A DNA stretch of 48,294 bases from Erythrobacter sp. (GTDB lineage Bacteria; Pseudomonadota; Alphaproteobacteria; Sphingomonadales; Sphingomonadaceae): positions 1 through 48,294 of the forward strand of contig JAACTB010000018.1 in assembly GCA_009993605.1 (NCBI GenBank), given 5' to 3'. Below, piece by piece: positions 25,278 through 33,563 of the stretch; within the stretch, counting starts at the first letter, position 1, and every line of letters starts with the position of its first letter. Below the pieces are notes generated by a model. That model did not search any database, was not told the DNA's origin, and saw only the letters and a list, made by a program, of their open reading frames with translations. A program made the position numbers and the translations under genes.

Positions 25278-25424
25278 TCACCATCCGCTCGGCAGGGGCC
25301 TTCTTGGACGGGATTTTTCAAGGAGGTTTAGTTCTTCATCTTCGTTCCTTCGTCACTGCGACGAAGAACTAAACCTCCTTAAATCACGACCTCAAATCTG
25401 TGCCATTGGTGCTGACGGGGGACA
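25278..25424 (-). pseudogene. IS3-type element end (copy 2) with broken orfA start
   Basis: This is homologous to 2700-2859: the same tip TGTCCCCCGTC at 25424, the same CAATGGCACAGATTTGAGG stretch and the same start region. The start ATG (25339) is followed at once by AAG AAC TAA, and small deletions shift the next codons (KKAPAERMVKE in another frame), so it cannot encode orfA. Only about 150 bases remain. Confidence 0.75.
25320..25380. repeat. Near-perfect inverted repeat spanning transposase start (copy 2)
   Basis: Arms at 25320-25340 and 25360-25380 match at 20 of 21 positions around a 19-base loop. The arm sequence differs from copy 1, and at three paired positions the two copies differ in both arms at once, keeping the pairing. 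Confidence 0.85.
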
Positions 25425-25487
25425 GCCATCAGAGCCGACTTCTGGCATAGCCCCATTTTCTATTGTCTGCTTTCAAAGGGCCAGCCT

Positions 25488-26978
25488 TTATCTTGCCCCG
25501 AGACCGGTCCCGATCACCCGCAAGGTCTTGAGGGCGATCAGCAAGTCAAGCCATAGCGAGATGTTCTTGATATAGTAGAAATCGAACCGGAGCTTCGCCA
25601 AGACGTCGGCGACGTCGGTGACATGCCCTTGGTTGACCTGCGCCCATCCGGAAATTCCGGGACGAACAATGTGGCGATAGGAGTAGAACGGCAGCTCGGC
25701 ATCATACCATTCCGAAAGCGAACAGGCCTCCGGCCGGGGACCAATGAAGCTCATATCACCACGCAGCACGTTGAAGACCTGGGGCAATTCGTCGATCCTC
25801 ACCTTGCGCAGGAACCGGCCAATCCGTGTGATCCGGTCATCCTCGCCTTTCGTCATAGCATCTTCGCGCTGTTCGATCTCCCCATGAGTCTTTATACGTT
25901 CGCGCATCGTCCGAAATTTAATCATCCGGAACGTATTGCCCCGAAATCCCATGCGTTCCTGAATAAAGAACGCGCTTCCTGGAGAATCGAGCTTTATGAG
26001 AAGCGCCAAAATCGCAAAAATCGGAATGCAAAGGGGGATAAGCAACAGCGCAGCCAGGATGTCGATCAGCCGTTTTACCGAGGTGTAAGATACGTTAGGG
26101 ATGAGCGAGCCGAGCTCGTTTTCGCTGAGGTGGGATATCTTGACCTGACCGGACTGCATTTCGGCAATCTCGCGGAAATGATAAACCGGAACGCCCGCGA
26201 GCGCGGCTTTCGCGAAAAGGCGCTCGTAGTTTTCCGAATGGGGATAGTGCAAATCAGCAACGATCACCCAATCGCGCCTACCGGTCTTGATAACATGCTC
26301 AAGGTCGCCGGCAGCAGGGGCGGGCAGGTATTGCCCGGTTAGCATAATCTCGTTTGCCCTTCCGCCAGAAACAATGACGTGTGGCTTAACAAGCCGTCGG
26401 CCATAGACAGCAAAAAGAAAGCTCGCTGCTACTCCGAACGATGCGCCCATCGAAAAAAAGGAACCCGAATAGGGGATGCGCAAAAGTGCCATCACGGTGA
26501 ACACACCTGTGACCACAAGAACATTCACCGGCAGGACATAGGAAAGATGTCGTGCATTTGCGTGGTCTTTGAGGCGCGAGAGAATGTACCATGAGAATGA
26601 GATGGACACTATCAGCGCAGCTGATGTTTCGAAGAATGCGCCAGCAACGTAGCTGCGACCGAATGCCGCCCAAAGCGTCAAGGCGGGGCCAAACGCTCCT
26701 ATCAGCAAAAGTGGTAGCTCGAAGCGCTTCAGGAGTTCAGCTTTACGGTGAAGAGGCACCGCAGCAAAGCCGACCGATTCAAGCTTGGAGTTTGATTGCT
26801 CAGGTTGGTTCACATCGTTGGTTGTTGACAACGCAGCAGGCTTGGTACTTTTGAGGGCATCCTTCCCAACCGGATCGCCCGGAAAAGCGAAAGCACCAGA
26901 ACCGATCGCAATTTCCGCCAGGTTCTCGCCATCCTTGCTTGCGCAAGTTGCAGGGGCGACCGTGGACATATTGGTCAT
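25488..26978 (-). CDS. Polyprenyl-phosphate glycosylphosphotransferase (EPS initiation)
   Basis: A 496-residue enzyme that moves the first sugar phosphate onto undecaprenyl phosphate. N-terminal membrane helices (about 75-180) and a soluble CoA-binding-like region precede the catalytic domain, which starts near SVKRLIDILAALLLIPLCIP and contains KLDSPGSAFFIQERMG, FRMIKFRTM, RIGRFLRKVRIDELPQVFNV, MSFIGPRPE and RPGISGWAQVNQG, all standard for the WbaP/ExoY family. It overlaps the antiterminator gene as ATGA, so both are co-expressed leftward from the divergent regulatory region near 27700. Confidence 0.95.
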   Translation of the reverse strand: MTNMSTVAPATCASKDGENLAEIAIGSGAFAFPGDPVGKDALKSTKPAALSTTNDVNQPEQSNSKLESVGFAAVPLHRKAELLKRFELPLLLIGAFGPALTLWAAFGRSYVAGAFFETSAALIVSISFSWYILSRLKDHANARHLSYVLPVNVLVVTGVFTVMALLRIPYSGSFFSMGASFGVAASFLFAVYGRRLVKPHVIVSGGRANEIMLTGQYLPAPAAGDLEHVIKTGRRDWVIVADLHYPHSENYERLFAKAALAGVPVYHFREIAEMQSGQVKISHLSENELGSLIPNVSYTSVKRLIDILAALLLIPLCIPIFAILALLIKLDSPGSAFFIQERMGFRGNTFRMIKFRTMRERIKTHGEIEQREDAMTKGEDDRITRIGRFLRKVRIDELPQVFNVLRGDMSFIGPRPEACSLSEWYDAELPFYSYRHIVRPGISGWAQVNQGHVTDVADVLAKLRFDFYYIKNISLWLDLLIALKTLRVIGTGLGAR

Positions 26979-27502
26979 TGAAAGACTTTCGACGGCTTCG
27001 TGCGACCCGAAGCGACCCGAAGTTGGCTCGCACGCAGATTGACCCTAGTGTGTTGACCCATAAAGTCGAGCAAGACCATTGCCCGGTGGTCGGGCGAAAG
27101 ACGTTCGACTTGACCTACAAAGCTCGTAAATGCTCCTGCGGTGACCTCGACCATTACGCCCAGCGCTATCTCCGGCTTCAGCATGATCACGTCCCCGCTG
27201 CCGCAGGCAGCTTGCAGTTCAGCGATAAGGTCGCTGGGCACAAGGGCTGGACGATCACCGAAGCGGACAAGGCGCGAAATCCCGTAGGTAGAATTCACAA
27301 GTGACCACGGCGCTGCAGCTGTCGGATAGGAGACGAACAGGTAGCCGGTGAAGAACGGCCTCATCTGATTCACGAACCGGCCAGATTTAGCAATCGTCCG
27401 CTTTTCCATCGGTTGAAATGTTCGGAAGCCTTGGCGCTCAAGGTTGCGCTTGGCGATTTTGTCGCCATTAGGCTTCACTTGCGCAACAAACCAGTTGGCC
27501 AT
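26975..27502 (-). CDS. NusG/RfaH-like antiterminator for EPS genes
   Basis: A 175-residue NusG paralogue. The N-terminal NGN domain reads WFVAQVKPNGDKIAKRNLER, then PFFTGYLFVSY and ISRLVRFGDRPALVP; a C-terminal KOW-like part has MVEVTAGAFTSFVGQVERLS. RfaH/UpxY-type proteins load onto RNA polymerase early in a long polysaccharide operon and prevent termination. It is in the same leftward operon as the initiating transferase. No known loading element (such as ops) could be recognised. Confidence 0.88.
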   Translation of the reverse strand: MANWFVAQVKPNGDKIAKRNLERQGFRTFQPMEKRTIAKSGRFVNQMRPFFTGYLFVSYPTAAAPWSLVNSTYGISRLVRFGDRPALVPSDLIAELQAACGSGDVIMLKPEIALGVMVEVTAGAFTSFVGQVERLSPDHRAMVLLDFMGQHTRVNLRASQLRVASGRTKPSKVFQ

Positions 27503-27696
27503 GCTTTTTGCCCTTCAGCACCTGTTTCGCGAGGGCCCCCTATGGGATATCACCTAGATTCCGCAAGGACCAAGGCAAACATAGCGGTGATCCGACACGG
27601 TTGTGCGGTGCAGCGAGTTTTCGAACCGGCATGATCTCGCATTTGCGGGAGTGAAATGGGCGCAAGTTGGAAATGATTTGCGAAACGTGTTGCAGC

Positions 27697-27740
27697 ATCT
27701 GCATACTGCTGTAATGTTCAAAATTGAACGCAATGCAGAT
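27697..27740. promoter_or_regulatory. Candidate operator: palindrome between divergent EPS genes
   Basis: The centre is a perfect inverted repeat, GTTCAA-AA-TTGAAC (27716-27729). It lies within a wider pair of arms, ATCTGCAT (27697-27704) and ATGCAGAT (27733-27740), which are exact inverses but centred 4 bases away. It lies 85 bases upstream of the MarR-type EPS regulator and 194 bases or more upstream of the leftward operon. It is the natural binding site for the regulator next door. Confidence 0.55.
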
Positions 27741-27824
27741 CTCGGTCGCTCTTGCTGAATTACATAGTTCGCGGTATGCAGCGATGCTCGTGCCGTGCGG
27801 TAGCCGTGACGCCGTCGAAGGGAC

Positions 27825-28181
27825 ATGACAAGTCGAGCTCATCAGCTGCGCGAAGATGCCCGGCTTCGCGCGCTGCGGCTGATTAATGCCAATCCGAATA
27901 TCACCCAGCGCCAGATGGCCGAGGAACTGGGTATTAGCCTTGGTGCCACCCACTACATGCTTCGTGCGCTTGCTGAGCGCGGCCTGGTGAAGGTCGCGAG
28001 GTTCAGCGCTTCCAGCACCAAGCAGGCTTATATTTACGTCATTACGCCCCGGGGCATCGCTGAGAAGGGCGCGATCGCGGCGCGGTTTCTTGTACGCAAA
28101 CGCGCGGAATATGACGCATTGCGCGTGGAGATCGAAGAGCTGGGCGCGGAGATCGGTGGTTCGCATGTGAGTGATAGCTGA
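27825..28181 (+). CDS. MarR-type EPS-associated transcriptional regulator
   Basis: A 118-residue winged-helix protein: ITQRQMAEELGISLGATHYM is the helix-turn-helix and LVKVARFSASSTKQAYIYVI the wing, followed by TPRGIAEKGAIAARFL and a coiled-coil end (KRAEYDALRVEIEELGAEI). This matches the family annotated as MarR family EPS-associated regulator, found beside exopolysaccharide genes. ATG 27825 follows GAAGGGA. It is divergent from the antiterminator operon and probably acts on the palindrome at 27697-27740. Confidence 0.88.
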   Translation: MTSRAHQLREDARLRALRLINANPNITQRQMAEELGISLGATHYMLRALAERGLVKVARFSASSTKQAYIYVITPRGIAEKGAIAARFLVRKRAEYDALRVEIEELGAEIGGSHVSDS

Positions 28182-28590
28182 TCTGCTTTCATCGAGGCGG
28201 TCGATGCCTGATGATCAATTTGCCGGTGCACAATCAAGATATGATAGTTTGAGTTATCGGGGGTTTGGCGGTGGCGATCTTCAGTTCAAATTTGGATTAT
28301 AGCAAACTGACACATTTCATTGTCGCTGAGCATTTGCTTCTAGCTTTGCAAGACAGTGACGCAAACGTTTTCTGCAGTTCTTACAGAGATTTGCTTTTTC
28401 CGATGGGAGCGTCAAACACAAGTAAGCCGCGCCAATCCTTACCAATGTAGAGATTTGAATTGCGGGATGGAATATCAGAAAGCAAATCTGGGTTTACTCG
28501 GCTGCTGAGAGTTGAAGTCGATGGCCATTCGCGCACTTCAATCTACGGAAAAATGAGCCAATCCCCGCGCTGAATGGGAAAGCGATACTA
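28182..28590. other. AT-richer intergenic region before rightward EPS genes
   Basis: No supported gene. It likely holds the promoter of the rightward glycan operon. A TTCAAATTTGGA near-palindrome (CAAATTTG at 28287-28294) resembles half of the operator at 27716 but is weak. Confidence 0.45.
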
Positions 28591-29343
28591 ATGAAGCCTA
28601 TGATACGGAAATTGGCAAAGAAATTTGGCCTAGGGATAGTCACTGTGTCCCGATTGAATCAGCTTACGAAACTGGAGGCCGATGCCCCTGCTTTGCTGGA
28701 CGAAGTGCTGAAATTGCATGGCGCATTGCGAGAAAGCCCGGCCCAACTCAAGCAGGACATTTTTGTTCTGATGCAAACCGGGTTCAAGCGCAGCGGCTTT
28801 TTCGTGGAGTTTGGCGCGGCCGACGGTAAGCATTTAAGCAACACGTGGTTGTTAGAAAAAGAATTTGGTTGGACCGGCATCTTAGCTGAACCGGGTCGGG
28901 TTTGGCATGAGGGTCTCTTCCGCAATCGATCTGTTAACATCGATACCGATTGCGTTTATTCGTCAACCGGATCGATTGTCGAGTTCAACTTGGCGGATCG
29001 GGCTGAATTGTCGACCATTGTATCTTTCGGGACCGACGACCATCATGCCGATACGCGGAAGAATGGAACAATTTACACCGTGCCTACCATCTCATTACAC
29101 GACCTGCTCGAAAAACACAACGCGCCCAGAGATATCGATTACCTGTCGATCGATACTGAGGGGAGCGAGCTCTCGATCCTTGAGGCTTTCCCGTTCGGTC
29201 ACTGGCGTATCAAGGTAATTACGGTCGAACACAACTATCTCCCTAGCCGGAACGACATCAAAGCCCTGCTCGAGCGGCACGGCTACCGCCGCCATTTCGA
29301 AGGTATTTCCAAATGGGATGATTGGTATGTTTTGGTTAACTAG
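28591..29343 (+). CDS. FkbM-family methyltransferase
   Basis: A 250-residue SAM-dependent O-methyltransferase of the FkbM type. The SAM-binding motif reads GFFVEFGAADGKHLSNTWLL, then WTGILAEPG; the later IDYLSIDTEGSELSILEAFP is the characteristic D-x-E-G-x-E motif, and IKVITVEHN follows. In EPS clusters these enzymes methylate a sugar or a glycan intermediate. It is the first gene of the rightward cluster; the acceptor is not known. Confidence 0.88.
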   Translation: MKPMIRKLAKKFGLGIVTVSRLNQLTKLEADAPALLDEVLKLHGALRESPAQLKQDIFVLMQTGFKRSGFFVEFGAADGKHLSNTWLLEKEFGWTGILAEPGRVWHEGLFRNRSVNIDTDCVYSSTGSIVEFNLADRAELSTIVSFGTDDHHADTRKNGTIYTVPTISLHDLLEKHNAPRDIDYLSIDTEGSELSILEAFPFGHWRIKVITVEHNYLPSRNDIKALLERHGYRRHFEGISKWDDWYVLVN

Positions 29344-29426
29344 GGCAAGGAGCAGCCACGCGCGTTCGATCGCGGCGCCAGCACAGCGTTTGAAGACTGT
29401 CGCCGTGCGCTAGGAACTGAAGATCG

Positions 29427-30236
29427 ATGAAGCTCCACCTAATCACCTTCGCCACCCCGGACTTCGCGCCTCAGGCCGAAGCGCTTGCTTCAAGTGCTTT
29501 AGCCGCTGGGTTCGCGCATGGCACGGTATTCGGTCCGGCGGACTTGGGGGGGTCAGATTTTGCGCAGCGAAATAAGGCGATATTGGAGCAAAAGCGCGGA
29601 GGAGGCTACTGGCTCTGGAAGCCGTACCTGATCCGTCGCGCCCTCGAGTCTCTGCAGTCCGACGACGTGGTGCTTTATAGCGACGCAGGTCGAACAGCAT
29701 ATTACCAGTTCGCGGGATATCCAAGAAGCCTCGTTTCGATGGTAAATGGCACCGCCTCCGGTTTTCTGTTGGGCCCATCGGTACCTCACGTTGGCACGAT
29801 AGGCGCTTGGACTAAGCGCGACTGTCTTACGCTGATGGGTGCCGACACCCACCTGCTGCGGAGCAAGCCGTTGCTGATGACTTGGAGCCTGTGGAGGCCA
29901 ACCAACGAGGCCTTCAAATTTTTGGACGTGTGGCAAAGCTACGCAGAAGATCCCCGCTGCCTGACGGATATGGAAAATAAAATGGGAAAACCAAATCATC
30001 CCGAGTTCAGGGATCATCGGCACGATCAATCGATTATGGCAATTCTGGCCTATAAATCGAACGCTCCATACATCGATCTTTCAAACACGCTGACCCACAG
30101 ATTGATTACTGCGCGGCCTGGATCCGAGCTTTCGCAAACGTTCTATAAGCGACCGCAAAATGTCGAGGATGTGCTCGGCGGCGCATCGCCACTCATTTTT
30201 TTACGGGAATATCTTCGCCTTAGAAGGCTGCGGTGA
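29427..30236 (+). CDS. Putative glycosyltransferase, LWKPY/SDAG type
   Basis: A 269-residue cytoplasmic protein with GGGYWLWKPYLIRRALESL and DDVVLYSDAG near the N-terminal third, and later DQSIMAILAYKSNA. The pairing of an LWKPY motif with a D-x-G acidic motif recalls bacterial glycosyltransferases in capsule loci whose DxD-like site is in this position. I recognise the pattern but not a named family. Context (flippase next, FkbM before) supports a glycan role. Confidence 0.6.
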   Translation: MKLHLITFATPDFAPQAEALASSALAAGFAHGTVFGPADLGGSDFAQRNKAILEQKRGGGYWLWKPYLIRRALESLQSDDVVLYSDAGRTAYYQFAGYPRSLVSMVNGTASGFLLGPSVPHVGTIGAWTKRDCLTLMGADTHLLRSKPLLMTWSLWRPTNEAFKFLDVWQSYAEDPRCLTDMENKMGKPNHPEFRDHRHDQSIMAILAYKSNAPYIDLSNTLTHRLITARPGSELSQTFYKRPQNVEDVLGGASPLIFLREYLRLRRLR

Positions 30237-30279
30237 AGTCGGACCGCTGCGTCCCCAGGCAAGCCAATCGAGCATCTTC

Positions 30280-31725
30280 ATGGAATTTCAAAAAATCATA
30301 AGATCCCTCTCGAAAGACCTGTTCTCCCGGAATTCGAAAGATGAGGGAGGCGATAGGTGGGGTCGGGCGCGCCATCGCCAGATTGCGCGCGCTACGCTGG
30401 TGGGTATTGTTTCAAGAGTTGCTTCAATCCTCACAGTAATTGTCACCACACCGCTCGCGTACGAGTATCTCGGTGAGGACCGCTTTGGCCTTTGGGCTAC
30501 CATCACGTCGATCGTCGCATTCTTGAGCTTCGCGGACCTCGGAATCGGCAATGGACTGATGAGCTCGATTGCAACCGCACATGGTGCGAATGATAAAGAC
30601 CGGGTCCGCGCCTTGGTGAGCTCCGGATACGCCATGCTCTCCCTCGTGGCCGGGTCAATCCTGTTGCTGCTGTGGGCTGCCTATCCGTTCGTGGATTGGG
30701 CGACCTTGTTCAACGTCGAGACTGAACTCGCCGCATCAGAAGCAGGACCGGCAACGGCTACGTTTCTCGTCCTGTTCCTTTTGAATATCCCGGCGATGAT
30801 GATCCAGAGGATACAGCTGGGCCTGCAGCAATCGCACATCTATTCTGCGTGGCAGATCGTTACCGGACTCATAGCGATCGCCGGGACGTACTTAGCAGTA
30901 ACATTTGAGTGCGGTCTGCCCGTTCTTGTGCTGGCGCTTTCGGGTCCGCCACTGCTTGTCAATCTTTCCAACACGATCGTCTCGTTCTGGAAAAGGCACC
31001 GCGATATCCGGCCAACGATCCAATCGATCAGTGTCTCATTGAGCAAACAGATGATGGCGCTGGGCTGGTTTTTCCTGATTCTTCAATCGGCAGGGATGTT
31101 CAATAATCAGATTGATAAATTTCTCATTGCACAGGAGTTCGGCGTTGACGCGGTCGCCCCGTATGCGGTCGTAGAACGACTGTTTAACCTCATAATCACG
31201 GTCGTTGCAGTCCTCTTGGTCCCGCTCTGGCCAGCCTTTACCGAAGCCCTTGAGCGCGGCGATCTCGCTTGGATTGACAGCGCCTTTAAGAATACGTTCC
31301 TGATTTGCCTGGTCTTTACGGTTCCCACGGCCGCGGCATTGATTTTCGCGACACCCTTCATCCTAACTTTATGGATACCGAGCGCGCCTACGCCGGAATT
31401 CCTGCTGCTTTGTGGCTTTGCGGCGTGGAAGATCGTTGAAAGCATGACCAGTATCGTGATCACCTATATGAATGGCATGAAGATCCTCAAATTTCAATTA
31501 GTCCTGATGCTGCTGACTGTCGCCTTAATCACGCCAATGAAATTCCTCCTAATCCGTACCGCTGGTGTCGCGGGTGCACCATGGAGCATGGCAGTGGGAA
31601 TGACGGTATGCATCCTCGTTCCCTTTTTCATATTTCGCCGCAAACTCGATGCCGTCACGCTCCCAGGACGAAAGGATGCTGGATTGAAGCGAGAACCTGC
31701 AAACGACGCAGTTGGCTTGGGCTAA
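30280..31725 (+). CDS. Wzx-like polysaccharide flippase
   Basis: An inner-membrane transporter of the MOP/Wzx superfamily that turns lipid-linked repeat units to the periplasmic side. With the start at 30280 (MEFQKIIRSLSKDLF) it has 481 residues and about 12 helices. Typical elements are ATLVGIVSRVASILTVIVTT, FADLGIGNGLMSSIATAHG and IDKFLIAQEFGVDAVAPYAV. The open frame reaches back to 30160 and overlaps the previous gene, but that extension lacks membrane character, so I reject it. Confidence 0.88.
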   Translation: MEFQKIIRSLSKDLFSRNSKDEGGDRWGRARHRQIARATLVGIVSRVASILTVIVTTPLAYEYLGEDRFGLWATITSIVAFLSFADLGIGNGLMSSIATAHGANDKDRVRALVSSGYAMLSLVAGSILLLLWAAYPFVDWATLFNVETELAASEAGPATATFLVLFLLNIPAMMIQRIQLGLQQSHIYSAWQIVTGLIAIAGTYLAVTFECGLPVLVLALSGPPLLVNLSNTIVSFWKRHRDIRPTIQSISVSLSKQMMALGWFFLILQSAGMFNNQIDKFLIAQEFGVDAVAPYAVVERLFNLIITVVAVLLVPLWPAFTEALERGDLAWIDSAFKNTFLICLVFTVPTAAALIFATPFILTLWIPSAPTPEFLLLCGFAAWKIVESMTSIVITYMNGMKILKFQLVLMLLTVALITPMKFLLIRTAGVAGAPWSMAVGMTVCILVPFFIFRRKLDAVTLPGRKDAGLKREPANDAVGLG

Positions 31726-31825
31726 TTTTGCCATCAATTCGCACGCACGGCGCAGTATTAATTTTGACCGCAGGCGAACTTTGTCGGTCGAACGCAATTT
31801 GCCATTGATAAGAGGTAAAAAGATA

Positions 31826-32548
31826 ATGTCAGCAACTTCACATTGGCGCGGAATTGGTCAGAACCCGATCGCTCCGTCGGTATGTGCGCACGTTAAGGCA
31901 CAGTTGGAGGAGTGCTATCGCGGTCCCATTTTGGAACTCGGCCCGTTCTGGGAAGCAATCATGAAGAATAAATCTGTTCTCGACATCGGTGTAGTCGAAC
32001 ATTCGCGTGAGTTCACTGAGCGCGCGGGATGGCGTCACGAGATCTTCAAGGAGCTCGCATCAAGCATCATGGGGGTCGATATCCTCGAAGATGAGGTCGA
32101 GTACCTCCGCCAACGCGGTTATGATGTTCAAACTTGCGACGCGACCTCCGAAAACGATTTGGGGAAGTGTTTCGAAACGGTCTACGCCGGAGATGTAATC
32201 GAGCATGTCGACAACCCGATTGGCCTGATCTCCTTCGCTCAGCGGCACCTGGCAGATGGCGGTAGTGCGTATATCTCGACTCCTTGCCCTTTCTGGTGGT
32301 CGAACATTTGGCTGGCGATCAGGGATGGCACCTATGTCGGCAATGTCGACCATATTCGCTGGGTCACACCGGTAAATGCGCTGGAGATGGCGCACCGCGC
32401 CGGTTGCGTTTTGAGCGGATATTACACGGTCGAGACACACGGCCATACCCTGCTGCGGAAGTTCGGAAAGTCCTTGATCACGAAAACGTTCGGGCGAAAC
32501 GAGTTGTTCACTTGGGCTTACATCTATGAGTTCAAGCAGAAGGTGTAA
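31826..32548 (+). CDS. Class I SAM-dependent methyltransferase
   Basis: A 240-residue Methyltransf_11/23-like enzyme. Motif I is NKSVLDIGVVEHS (acidic but without the usual GxGxG), followed by GVDILEDEVEYLRQRGY, VQTCDAT, and motif IV/post-IV ETVYAGDVIEHVDNPIGLIS. ATG 31826 follows AAGAGG; the upstream frame to 31712 overlaps the flippase and is unlikely. The acceptor is unknown; a sugar modification in the EPS pathway is likely. Confidence 0.82.
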   Translation: MSATSHWRGIGQNPIAPSVCAHVKAQLEECYRGPILELGPFWEAIMKNKSVLDIGVVEHSREFTERAGWRHEIFKELASSIMGVDILEDEVEYLRQRGYDVQTCDATSENDLGKCFETVYAGDVIEHVDNPIGLISFAQRHLADGGSAYISTPCPFWWSNIWLAIRDGTYVGNVDHIRWVTPVNALEMAHRAGCVLSGYYTVETHGHTLLRKFGKSLITKTFGRNELFTWAYIYEFKQKV

Positions 32549-32567
32549 TTCGGTGCATCGACCGGGG

Positions 32568-33563
32568 ATGCCAAGTTCTCGACACGTAATGTTTGTTCAT
32601 ATGTCCTCCACAGGCGGGCACCGCGAGGATTATCAGCGAGTGCTATCGGATGTGTTTGGGCTGGAGTCTTCACTGGGCAATGTTTCGGCGAGGAACTTTG
32701 TGGTTCTAGTCCGCGCAAAGGCGCTGCTGTTTGGCTCGCTGGATGACGATGTGCGCGGCTTCGTCCTGATTGCACTCGCGCGAATGCTGACTGGCAAAAG
32801 GACAGTCGGGCTGTTTCTGCGTCCGCAATCCTGCTTCGCCCCCCCGGGTTTGCAATCGGCGCTAAAGCGGTCCATCTTTCATTTACTCACCAAATTGCGC
32901 TCCGTCTCGGTCTGCACGATCCTGCCGTTCGAGGTCGAACCGAACTATCGAGAGGTGGCGACGTACGGTCTTGCCGACCCCCAATTATGGGATCGCTCGA
33001 TTTTGCCGTTCCAACCTTCGTCTGAATTTGGCGCGTTGTTGAAAGAGGTAGCCAATGGACGCCGAATCATGGCTTTCATAGGCACTGCCAGTCCTTTCAA
33101 GGGTGTGGAACAAATCCTAAAGGTGATGGAGCATCCAGAGTGGGATGACAGCGTATGCGTCGTTTTTGCCGGCCGCATACCGGAGGAGACTGCGCACCTT
33201 GTGCACGCTGCACAAGAGCTGGGCGCCGTCGTGTTCCCGCGTTTTATCTCTAACGCGGAGCTCGACGCGTTGTATGGTGTCGCGGACTTCATCTGGGCTG
33301 GGTACCAACCCGGCTATGATCAGGCATCCGGCAACTTTGGCAGAGCGATGCAAGCTGGGAAGATCCCAGTTGTAAGGAAAGACACGTTGATTGAACAGCT
33401 CGCCCTGCTTAGCAGCTATCCAGTGATTGCGATCGACTTCGACGACCTTCGGGTGGGCATCGCTCGCATACAAGGGCCAATGCCGCGAACTGACGGTGCG
33501 CCTGTGGCTCAGATAAGCAAGTGGGAAGCCGAATTCATCGAAACAATGGCTAAATCGTTGTGA
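32568..33563 (+). CDS. Glycosyltransferase (GT4-like)
   Basis: A protein of about 331 residues with an N-terminal segment VMFVHMSSTGGHREDYQRVL and a C-terminal Rossmann half containing RIMAFIGTASPFKGVEQILK, VCVVFAGRIPEETA and DFIWAGYQPGYDQASGNFGR, i.e. the KG...L and D...P/Y..E-like pattern of retaining GT-B transferases. The start is uncertain: 32526 overlaps the methyltransferase, and 32568 or 32589 are alternatives. Adds an unknown sugar. The stop overlaps the polymerase start as GTGA. Confidence 0.72.
   Translation: MPSSRHVMFVHMSSTGGHREDYQRVLSDVFGLESSLGNVSARNFVVLVRAKALLFGSLDDDVRGFVLIALARMLTGKRTVGLFLRPQSCFAPPGLQSALKRSIFHLLTKLRSVSVCTILPFEVEPNYREVATYGLADPQLWDRSILPFQPSSEFGALLKEVANGRRIMAFIGTASPFKGVEQILKVMEHPEWDDSVCVVFAGRIPEETAHLVHAAQELGAVVFPRFISNAELDALYGVADFIWAGYQPGYDQASGNFGRAMQAGKIPVVRKDTLIEQLALLSSYPVIAIDFDDLRVGIARIQGPMPRTDGAPVAQISKWEAEFIETMAKSL

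Noticed and set aside
30160..30279. N-terminal extension of the flippase
   Set aside because: It overlaps the previous gene and has no membrane or signal character; the ATG at 30280 fits better.
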